From: Minwuia sp048007105
GTDB taxonomy: Bacteria > Pseudomonadota > Alphaproteobacteria > Minwuiales > Minwuiaceae
NCBI RefSeq assembly: GCF_048007105.1
Contig: NZ_CP180352.1
Location: forward strand, 3,968,001-4,032,000
Direction of reading: 5' to 3'
DNA: 64,000 nucleotides
Below are positions 57,832 to 64,000 of this stretch, one piece after another. Position numbers and translations under genes: made by a program. The notes beneath the pieces are model-generated. The model made no database searches. It was given only the letters and a program-made list of their open reading frames with translations, and had not been told where the DNA came from. Numbering within the stretch: the stretch's first letter is position 1; the number at the start of each line of letters is the position of its first letter.

Positions 57832-59064
57832 CTACCGGCCTTCGAGCATCTGCGCGGTGGCTTCCTCGTTGGCGACATAGGCCTTGATGGCCTCCTCGCC
57901 GGTCATTGCGGTGTCCGGATCGAGGCCGTCGCCGTGACGGATCAGGTTCAGCGCGAACCAGCCCATGCCGGCCTTGGGCGGCTTGATCTCCTTTTCCCAG
58001 GTGCCGACAGTCTCGGCCCCGGCCAACAGCTTGTTCGGCGCATCCGTATCGACGCACATGGGCCGGCCCAGCCCGATCATGTCCAGCGCCCCCGAAGCCA
58101 GCGCCTCCTCCATGCCGGCGCGGCTGCGGAAGCCGCCGGTCACCATCAACGGCAGCTTCGTGACGCCACGGATCTTCTCGGCATAGTCCAGGAAGTAGGC
58201 CTCGCGCTTTACCGTGCTCTCGGCAACGCTCCTGCCCTCGCTGGTCTTTGAGCCCATCATCGATGGCTCCTCGTAGTTGCCGCCCGAGATCTCCAGATGG
58301 TCGATCCCGGCCTGCTCCAGCCACTGCACCACCTGCAGGCTGTCATCGCTGTCGAAACCACCCTGCTGGAAGTCCGACGAATTGAGCTTCACTGAGATGA
58401 CATAGGACGGACCGCAAGCCTCGCGGATGGAGCGGCAGATGGTCAGCAGCAGCCGCGCCCGGTTCTCCAGGCTGCCGCCCCACTGGTCGGTGCGCTGGTT
58501 GACCAGCGGCGTCAGGAACTGGCTGAGCAGGTAGCCGTGGGCGGAATGCACCTGAACGCCCGTGAAGCCCGCATCCTGCGCGACCTTCGAGGCGTGCGTG
58601 AAACGGGCGATGACGTCGTCGACCTCTTCCGCGGTCATTGCGCGCGGCGGCGCGAAGGCGCTTTCCGGCAGGGCCAGCTTGACCGCGGAAGGCGCGACCG
58701 GCGCCTCGCAGACCCGGCGCGGCGTCTGGCGTCCCGGATGGTTGAGCTGCATCAACAGGACGGTGTCGTTGGCGGTGCCGGCCTCGGCATAGGCCTTCAG
58801 GCGCGCCATCTGCTCGGCGTCCTGCGGCCCGTCGATCACGACATTGCCCGGCCGTTCGAGATAGCGGCGGTCGACCTGAACATTGCCGGTGACGACGATA
58901 CCCGACCCGCCGGCGGCCCAGCGGCCATAGAGGCTGACATGACGTTCGGTGGCGCGGTTCCAGCCGTCGGACAGGCCCTCGGTCAGCGGCGCCTTGCCGA
59001 AGCGGTTCTTGACCGTGACCCCGCAGGGCAGTGTCAGCGGGCTGGCGAGCGAAATGGCGTTCAT
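57832..59064 (-). CDS. Old-yellow-enzyme family NADH:flavin oxidoreductase
   Basis: 410 residues from ATG at 59064 with GGGGAGG upstream. FMN-binding TIM barrel of the OYE type: VKNRFGKAPLTEGLSDGWN, LLMQLNHPGRQTPR, GFTGVQVHSAHGYLLSQFLT (the active-site His region), DQWGGSLENRARLLL and LMVTGGFRSRAGMEEAL. No C-terminal Fe-S or FAD domain is present, so it is not a full dienoyl-CoA reductase. It reduces an activated C=C bond in the cytoplasm. It converges on the CoA cluster from the other side. Confidence 0.92.
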   Translation of the reverse strand: MNAISLASPLTLPCGVTVKNRFGKAPLTEGLSDGWNRATERHVSLYGRWAAGGSGIVVTGNVQVDRRYLERPGNVVIDGPQDAEQMARLKAYAEAGTANDTVLLMQLNHPGRQTPRRVCEAPVAPSAVKLALPESAFAPPRAMTAEEVDDVIARFTHASKVAQDAGFTGVQVHSAHGYLLSQFLTPLVNQRTDQWGGSLENRARLLLTICRSIREACGPSYVISVKLNSSDFQQGGFDSDDSLQVVQWLEQAGIDHLEISGGNYEEPSMMGSKTSEGRSVAESTVKREAYFLDYAEKIRGVTKLPLMVTGGFRSRAGMEEALASGALDMIGLGRPMCVDTDAPNKLLAGAETVGTWEKEIKPPKAGMGWFALNLIRHGDGLDPDTAMTGEEAIKAYVANEEATAQMLEGR

Positions 59065-59184
59065 GAATGCGTTCCTCCCCGAAGCATCGATGCGCCATGA
59101 AACTTCCCGGAAATTTGCGCTGGATCAAGCCCCGCGCCTGCAGGACAGGCAGAATGCCGCCACATCAGAGGGAAGGAGCGCGCC

Positions 59185-59403
59185 ATGGCGTCCATATCGT
59201 CCATCGTGAAGAAACATGTCGAGGCGGCCGTCGCCGAGGCGGCCGAGACCGGCTATTCGGCGGAAGATACCGCCCGGTCCATGCTGTCCTTCGTCATGGC
59301 GATCTACCGGGAGGACCGCGAGGTCGAGGCCATCGCCGAGGAACTGCAATACGTCATCGACAATCTCGATCCGGAGCGCGAATACGCCTTCATGCGGCCC
59401 TGA
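59185..59403 (+). CDS. Small helical protein, unknown
   Basis: 72 residues starting MASISSIVKKHVEAAVAEAA, with GGGAAGGAG about 7 bases upstream. It is predicted all-helical and acidic (YREDREVEAIAEELQYVIDN). No signal peptide or cysteine. Good ribosome-binding site and typical codon use make it a likely real gene. Family not recognised. Confidence 0.6.
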   Translation: MASISSIVKKHVEAAVAEAAETGYSAEDTARSMLSFVMAIYREDREVEAIAEELQYVIDNLDPEREYAFMRP

Positions 59404-59422
59404 ACCGGGCCGCAATAGAGAC

Positions 59423-59446
59423 GGGGCGCGTCCGGAGACGCGCCCC
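59423..59446. terminator. Strong hairpin between convergent genes
   Basis: GGGGCGCGTC and GACGCGCCCC form a perfect 10-base-pair stem with a CGGA loop. It lies between the stops of the small helical protein and the convergent exported protein. No T-run follows on either strand, yet the position suits bidirectional termination. Confidence 0.6.
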
Positions 59447-59475
59447 GCCGGTCATGCGGCGTTCGGACCCGAACG

Positions 59476-59895
59476 CTACTGGGCCGTCACGACCGTCATG
59501 ACAAGCTTGCCGTCCACCTTCACCGGGCCGTCTTCCTTGGCGCCCAGCGAATACTCGAAGATGCCGGTCTTCATGCCGCCATTCTCGCCATGCAGCATCA
59601 GCATCAGCATGTCGCCCGGCTTCACCGGCTCGGTGAGAATGGCCGTGACGTTCTCGTTCATGCCGGCTTTCAGCGGCGCGTGACCGACCACCGGACCGGG
59701 CTTGCCGGAAGCGTCCGTGCGGTGGACCACCATCCAGCCGTTCTTCGGCGCCACGATGGACGAGGCGGAGACGGTGCCGCCTGCAACGCTCTGGTCGCCG
59801 GCCTTCACCGAAAGCATGGCGTGCGATCCCGCGAACGCCGCGCCGGACAACAGCATGGCCGCCGCAACACCCGTGACGATTAGCTTGGACTTCAT
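59476..59895 (-). CDS. Exported small beta-rich protein
   Basis: 139 residues from ATG at 59895. The signal peptide MKSKLIVTGVAAAMLLSGAA ends near AFAGS. The mature part contains SIVAPKNGWMVVHRTDASGK, VVGHAPLKAGMNENV, PGDMLMLMLHGENGGMKTGI and a C-terminal VDGKLVMTVVTAQ. The pattern (a WVVVHR-type strand, G-x-x-G-P-V-x-G, then a beta hairpin) resembles a repeat domain known from archaeal and bacterial surface proteins (DUF7282-like); this is tentative. Probably periplasmic, with upstream AGGAGTTCC. Confidence 0.65.
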   Translation of the reverse strand: MKSKLIVTGVAAAMLLSGAAFAGSHAMLSVKAGDQSVAGGTVSASSIVAPKNGWMVVHRTDASGKPGPVVGHAPLKAGMNENVTAILTEPVKPGDMLMLMLHGENGGMKTGIFEYSLGAKEDGPVKVDGKLVMTVVTAQ

Positions 59896-60071
59896 TTCAG
59901 GAACTCCTGTTCTGATGAAACTCGCTCGGTCCCCGTACCTGCAGGCCGGACACCGTTGCGGCTGGCCCGTGTTGCCCCCGTTCCGGCATTCCTGAACCTC
60001 CGCGGTGCAGCTGCGTGTACGCGTCCCGATTCCGCGACAGCGGCCGGCCGATTGGCTCCTCCGCGGCGCAG

Positions 60072-60089
60072 GACCTTTTTCCAAAGGTC
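60072..60089. promoter_or_regulatory. Perfect inverted repeat in the divergent promoter region
   Basis: GACCTTT-TTCC-AAAGGTC, exact 7-base arms. It lies in the 339-base gap (59896-60234) between the exported protein and the ABC substrate-binding gene, about 145 bases before the latter. It could be an operator or an RNA hairpin. A run of A at 60129-60135 follows. The rest of the gap shows no gene. Confidence 0.45.
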
Positions 60090-60234
60090 GATTCAGCTAC
60101 GCCGGGTCTTCGCGACCGGATGCAGTGGAAAAAAATCTTTCAGGGAAGCTGTTACGAGCCGCCGGAAAATGCGTCACGGAACTGTTGCGGATCGCTGATA
60201 GCGTTAAGATGCATCAGCTCTGGAGGAGGTGAAG

Positions 60235-61722
60235 ATGCTGTTTTCCAAATGCAATGCCACCGCATTGGCGCTTGCCGCCGCGGTATCGCTGGGTGCCGGT
60301 GCCGCCCAGGCCAAGAACGCGATCATCATCGGGATGCAACAGGAGCCGACGGTCCTCGACCCGACGGCCGACGCCACGGCCTCGATCGATTCAATCTTCA
60401 CCAACAACGTCTACGAAAGCCTGACCTCGGTCACCGAGCAGGGCGAGATCGTGCCGGCGCTGGCCGACAGCTGGACGATCAGCGACGACGGCAAGGTCTT
60501 CACCTTCAATCTCGCCGACAACGTGACCTATCATGACGGCACCACCTTCGATGCCGATGACGTCAAGTTCTCCTTCGACCGCGCCATGGCCGAGGACAGC
60601 GTCAACCCGACCAAGGGCATCTTCAAGCCGATCGAGAGCGTCGAGGTCGTCGATCCGGACACCGTCCGCATCACGCTGAAGAACCCCGACGCCTTCTTCC
60701 TGTTCAACATGGCCCAGGGCGACGCGTCGATTGTCGCGCCGGAGAGTGCCGAGACCAACAAGACCAATCCGGTCGGCACCGGCGCCTACCGCTTCGACAG
60801 CTGGACCCGCGGTTCCGAGATGACGCTGGTCAAGAATGCCGACTACCGCAAGGCAGCGGACGTTCAGATCGAGAAGGTCACCTTCCGCTTCGTCGCCGAC
60901 CCGGCCGCCGCCGTCGCCGCCTTGCTGTCGGACGAGATCGACGCCTTCCCCGGCATGCCGGCGCCCGAAGTGCTGGAACAGTTCAAGGCGGATCCGCGCT
61001 TCAACGTGGTGGTCGGCACCACCGAGGGCGAGGTCATACTGGCGCTGAACAACGCCCGCGCCCCGTTCAACGACATCCGCGTCCGCCGCGCGATCAACCA
61101 CGCGCTGGACCGTCAGGCGATCATCGACGGCGCCTATTACGGCTACGGCCAGCCGATCGGATCCTTCTTCCCGCCGCACCACAAGTCCTATGTCGATCTG
61201 ACCGGCGAATATCCGCATGACGCCGCGAAGGCAAAGGCGCTGCTGGCCGAGGCCGGCGTGACGAACCTGTCGGTGACGCTCCGCACCCCGCATTTCCCCT
61301 ATGCCCGCCGCTCGGCCGAGATCGTGCAGAGCCAGCTCGGCGAGGCCGGCATCGACGTGAAGATCGAGCAGGTCGAATGGGGCTTCTGGATCGGCGAGGT
61401 CTACAAGAAGCTCAACTACGACATGACCATCATCGCCCACACCTCGCCGAACGACCTTGGCAATTTCGCCCGCGGGCCGGAGTATTTCTACGGCTACGAC
61501 AATCCGGAGTTCAACGCGCTGTGGGAGAAGATCTCCACCGAGACCGATCCGGCGAAGCTGGACGCCCTGCTGAAGGACGGCCAGCGCATGATCACCGGAG
61601 ACGCGGTGCACGGCTTCCTGTTCCAGCTGCCGCTGCTCGGCGTCTGGCGCAAGGAACTGTCGGGCTACCGCAAGTCGTCGCCGGTGCTGTTCGCGCCGCT
61701 GATGGAGCTCCGCTGGAACTGA
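60235..61722 (+). CDS. Dipeptide/oligopeptide-type ABC transporter substrate-binding protein
   Basis: 495 residues from ATG at 60235, preceded by a strong GGAGGAGG; a GTG at 60229 overlaps that site and is less likely. The signal peptide ends at AGAAQA. The SBP_bac_5 (DppA/OppA) pattern is present: QQEPTVLDPTADATASIDSI, NVYESLTSVTEQGEIVPALA, DDVKFSFDRAM, VGTGAYRFDSW and DIRVRRAINHALDRQAIIDG. It captures peptides, nickel or other solutes in the periplasm. Two permeases follow; no ATPase is in the window. Confidence 0.93.
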   Translation: MLFSKCNATALALAAAVSLGAGAAQAKNAIIIGMQQEPTVLDPTADATASIDSIFTNNVYESLTSVTEQGEIVPALADSWTISDDGKVFTFNLADNVTYHDGTTFDADDVKFSFDRAMAEDSVNPTKGIFKPIESVEVVDPDTVRITLKNPDAFFLFNMAQGDASIVAPESAETNKTNPVGTGAYRFDSWTRGSEMTLVKNADYRKAADVQIEKVTFRFVADPAAAVAALLSDEIDAFPGMPAPEVLEQFKADPRFNVVVGTTEGEVILALNNARAPFNDIRVRRAINHALDRQAIIDGAYYGYGQPIGSFFPPHHKSYVDLTGEYPHDAAKAKALLAEAGVTNLSVTLRTPHFPYARRSAEIVQSQLGEAGIDVKIEQVEWGFWIGEVYKKLNYDMTIIAHTSPNDLGNFARGPEYFYGYDNPEFNALWEKISTETDPAKLDALLKDGQRMITGDAVHGFLFQLPLLGVWRKELSGYRKSSPVLFAPLMELRWN

Positions 61723-61744
61723 TCCGCGGCGAAGCCGTTACGGA

Positions 61745-61774
61745 CCCCCGCGCGACGCATGGGGCGCGCGGGGG
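61745..61774 (+). terminator. Intra-operon hairpin after the binding-protein gene
   Basis: CCCCCGCGCG at 61745-61754 pairs with CGCGCGGGGG at 61765-61774 around a 10-base loop. It lies in the 64-base gap before the first permease. Such hairpins often lower downstream expression or stabilise the binding-protein mRNA, giving more binding protein than permease. Confidence 0.6.
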
Positions 61775-61786
61775 CTGCCTTTACGC

Positions 61787-62746
61787 ATGACCCGCTTCCT
61801 GCTGCTCCGCGTGCTGACACTGGCGCTGACGCTGCTGGCGGTCTCCTTCATCGTCTTCTGGACCATGAACGCGCTGCCGGGCGATCCGGCGATGGTGATA
61901 CTTGGTCTGGATTCGACCGAAGACGCCCGCGCCGCCCTTCGGGCGCAACTGGGCCTCGACGATCCCTTCCTGCAGCGCTACCTGGCCTGGTTGATCGGCG
62001 CGCTGCAGGGTGATTTCGGCACAAGCTACAGCTTCGGCGTGCCCGTCGGCGGGCTGATCGCCGAGCGCCTGCCGGTCACAGTGCCGCTCGGCCTTTCGGC
62101 GACCGTGCTGACGGTGATGGCGGCGCTCGCGCTCGGGGTCTTCGCTGCCTCGCGTCACGGCCGCGCCGGCGACTTTGCTGTCATGGGTCTGAGCCAGCTC
62201 GGCATCGCCATTCCGGCCTTCTGGCTGGCGATCCTGCTGGTCATCCTGTTCTCGGTGAACCTCCGCTGGCTGCCGCCCGGCGGCTTTCCGGGCTGGTCGG
62301 ACCCGCTGGCGGGTTTCGCGGCGCTGGTGCTGCCGACCGTCGCCATCGCACTGGTCCAGTCGGCCATCCTTGCCCGCATCACCCGATCCAGCGTTCTGGA
62401 GGTGATGCGCTTCGACTACGCAAACACGGCCCGCGCCAAGGGCCTGAGCCGGGGACGGACGATGCGCGGGCACGTGCTGCCCAACGCGCTGATCCCGATC
62501 ATCACCGTGATCGGCATGATGTTCGCCAATGTCGTTACCGGCGCCATCGTGATCGAGAACGTCTTCTATCTGCCGGGACTGGGACGGCTGATGTTCCAGG
62601 CCATCACCAACCGCGATCTCTTCGTGGTCCAAGCGCTGGTGCTGTTCTTCGCGGCCACGGTCGTGTTCGTGAACTTCGCCGTCGACGTCCTCTACGCCGT
62701 GATCGACCCGAGACTGCGCGACCGCGTGAAGCGGGACGGCCCATGA
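61787..62746 (+). CDS. DppB-type ABC permease
   Basis: 319 residues from ATG at 61787 (MTRFLLLRVLTLALTLLAVS). Six membrane helices are expected. Family marks: FWTMNALPGDPAMVILG after helix 1, ALQGDFGTSYSFGVPVGGLI, and the EAA loop MRFDYANTARAKGLSRGRTM, followed by HVLPNALIPIITVIGM. It forms the inner-membrane channel with the DppC-type partner, which starts at its stop (ATGA). Confidence 0.93.
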   Translation: MTRFLLLRVLTLALTLLAVSFIVFWTMNALPGDPAMVILGLDSTEDARAALRAQLGLDDPFLQRYLAWLIGALQGDFGTSYSFGVPVGGLIAERLPVTVPLGLSATVLTVMAALALGVFAASRHGRAGDFAVMGLSQLGIAIPAFWLAILLVILFSVNLRWLPPGGFPGWSDPLAGFAALVLPTVAIALVQSAILARITRSSVLEVMRFDYANTARAKGLSRGRTMRGHVLPNALIPIITVIGMMFANVVTGAIVIENVFYLPGLGRLMFQAITNRDLFVVQALVLFFAATVVFVNFAVDVLYAVIDPRLRDRVKRDGP

Positions 62747-63576
62747 GACGGATCTCCCTGATCATCGGCGGTTTGCTGGTCGGGACCGTGCTGCTCTCGG
62801 CGCTGGTCTCACTGGTCTGGATGCCGCACGACCCGACCGCCATCAACGTCAAGCAACGCTTCCTGCCGCCGTCGGCGGAACACTGGCTGGGCACCGACCA
62901 GCTGGGCCGCGATCTGATGAGCCTGCTGATGGCCGGCGCCCAGAGTTCGGCGCTCGTCGCCTTCCTGTCGGTCGGTATCGGCGGGCTGACCGGCGCGTTG
63001 CTTGGCATGGCCGCCGCGGCGCGGGGCGGGCTGCTGGAGGAGGCGGTCATGCGTTCCGCCGACCTCGCCTTCGCCTTCCCGGCGCTGCTGTTCGCGATCA
63101 TGCTGGCAGCGGTCTACGGACCGTCCCTGACCAATGCGATCCTGGCCATCGCCTTCATCAACGTGCCGATCTTCGCACGCATGACCCGGGCCGCGGCGAA
63201 CCAGATCTGGGTGCGGGAATACATCACGGCAGCCCGCGCCATGGGCCTCTCCACGCGGGCCATCGCCTGGAAGCACGTGCTGCCGAACATCGGCGCCATC
63301 CTGCTGATCCAGGCGACAATCGAGTTCGCGGTGGCGATCCTGGCCGAGGCCGCCCTCAGCTATCTCGGACTCGGCGTGCAGCCGCCGACCCCGTCCTGGG
63401 GGCGCATGCTGGCGGAGGCCCAGACGCTGCTGTTCCTTGCGCCGCAGCTCGCCATCTGGCCGGGCCTGTGCATCGTAGCGGCCGTGCTGGGCTTCAACCT
63501 TCTGGGTGACGGGCTGCGCGATGCGCTCGACCCGCGGTCCCGGCTGCCAAGGGTGACCACCACCCGGACCGGCTAG
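62743..63576 (+). CDS. DppC-type ABC permease
   Basis: 277 residues from the ATGA overlap at 62743 (MRRISLIIGGLLVGTVLLSA). It shows SAEHWLGTDQLGRDLMSLLM, the family's first-loop signature, then the EAA loop REYITAARAMGLSTRAIAWK with HVLPNIGAILLIQ, and AALSYLGLGVQPPTPSWGRM. It pairs with the previous permease. No ATPase gene (dppD/F) follows; the next gene is on the other strand. Confidence 0.93.
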   Translation: MRRISLIIGGLLVGTVLLSALVSLVWMPHDPTAINVKQRFLPPSAEHWLGTDQLGRDLMSLLMAGAQSSALVAFLSVGIGGLTGALLGMAAAARGGLLEEAVMRSADLAFAFPALLFAIMLAAVYGPSLTNAILAIAFINVPIFARMTRAAANQIWVREYITAARAMGLSTRAIAWKHVLPNIGAILLIQATIEFAVAILAEAALSYLGLGVQPPTPSWGRMLAEAQTLLFLAPQLAIWPGLCIVAAVLGFNLLGDGLRDALDPRSRLPRVTTTRTG

Positions 63577-64000
63577 ACGGCCTTTCGGGCAAAGACCGCA
63601 GCGGCCCCGATCAGCGCCAGACCGGCCAGCCCGCCATAGGCCAGGCCGTAGCCGCCCGCCTGCACCGCAGCGCCGAAGACAGCAGGGCCGATAACCAGGC
63701 CGAAATAGGTGCAGAACACGGTCGCGCCCGTCGCGGCGGCAATCTTCTCCTGCGGCACGATCCGCGCCACCTCGGCCAGGTAGACGCCGTTCCAGCCAGC
63801 CGCCGCCGCACCGCAGAGCGCGGCGATGGCCAGTACGGCCATCCAGGACGTATCCGGCCCGATGGAGGCCAGCAGCGTGACGCCGACGGCGGTGACCAGG
63901 CCGAAGCCGGCAAGCAGCGGCCGCGGCCGCCGCCAGCGGTCGTTGATCCATCCGGCGAGAATGCGCATGGCGAAGCTGGAGCCCTGCATCACGGCATAGG
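63573..64000 (-). CDS. MFS transporter, C-terminal part (N-terminus off the right edge)
   Basis: The open frame runs from base 64000 to a stop at 63573, about 142 residues; the true start lies outside the window. Visible: MRILAGWINDRWRRPRPLLA, the loop-and-helix signature of MFS second halves, then four to five membrane helices (WMAVLAIAALCGAAAAGW, GATVFCTYFGLVIGPAVFGA). It is a membrane carrier of unknown substrate. Its stop shares the CTAG bases of the convergent permease stop. Confidence 0.8.
   Translation of the reverse strand, partial: YAVMQGSSFAMRILAGWINDRWRRPRPLLAGFGLVTAVGVTLLASIGPDTSWMAVLAIAALCGAAAAGWNGVYLAEVARIVPQEKIAAATGATVFCTYFGLVIGPAVFGAAVQAGGYGLAYGGLAGLALIGAAAVFARKAV

Overview
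The window is a high-GC (roughly two-thirds G+C by eye) bacterial chromosome segment with dense, short-spaced genes and many ATGA/GTGA start-stop overlaps. Several features point to an alphaproteobacterium, probably of the Rhodospirillales-like part of the class: a CpdR-type receiver protein, an Ndufs4-type complex I accessory subunit, DUF2948 and UPF0262 proteins, and the gene orders ispH-thrB-rnhA and murA-DUF2948-hisG-hisD-UPF0262-phosphatase. The placement is inference from gene content; no 16S gene is present.

Layout. 1-600: a partial small protein diverging from a small zinc-ribbon protein. 0.8-8.5 kb, minus strand: a coiled-coil protein built of 36-residue repeats, an overlapping GAF-GAF-PAS adenylate cyclase, and a giant RTX protein with a Gly/Ser/Lys-rich insert. 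8.9-14 kb: a Gcw/TIGR02001 exported protein, CpdR, a DUF3426 zinc-ribbon protein, then ftsE-ftsX-ydcF-like-plsC. 14-22 kb: B12-dependent ribonucleotide reductase, a diheme cytochrome c, and msbA-waaA-lpxK for lipid A/Kdo assembly and export. 22-28 kb: a thioesterase, DUF547 and an unrecognised gene, then a TPP-riboswitch-controlled thiamine-precursor transporter (thiZ-thiX-thiY), an HDAC-family enzyme, a DUF192 protein and tRNA-Pro. 28-36 kb: mixed single genes including ChaC, a TPR protein and a methyltransferase, and two histidine kinases. 38.9-47 kb: conserved alphaproteobacterial housekeeping genes. 47-50.7 kb: dehydrogenase, hydrolase, MoCF-domain protein, ABM-like protein and tRNA-Gly. 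50.8-59 kb: an acyl-CoA catabolic island with badH and badI homologues, acyl-CoA dehydrogenase, family III CoA-transferase, MaoC and CitE-like lyase. 59-64 kb: small proteins and a dipeptide-type ABC importer.

Three genes (thiY, a MASE1 histidine kinase, thrB) are each split by one single-base frameshift in GC-rich sequence. All three read perfectly on both sides of the shift. This is either recent decay or, more likely for thrB, sequence error.

The items most worth a second look are: the 36-residue-repeat coiled coil translationally coupled to a cyclase; the cysteine-containing RTX protein with its basic low-complexity insert; the alicyclic-acid (badHI) island with a perfect AT-rich palindrome in its divergent promoter; and the adjoining CoA-transferase/MaoC/CitE trio. 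No CRISPR array, prophage, transposase or rRNA gene was seen.
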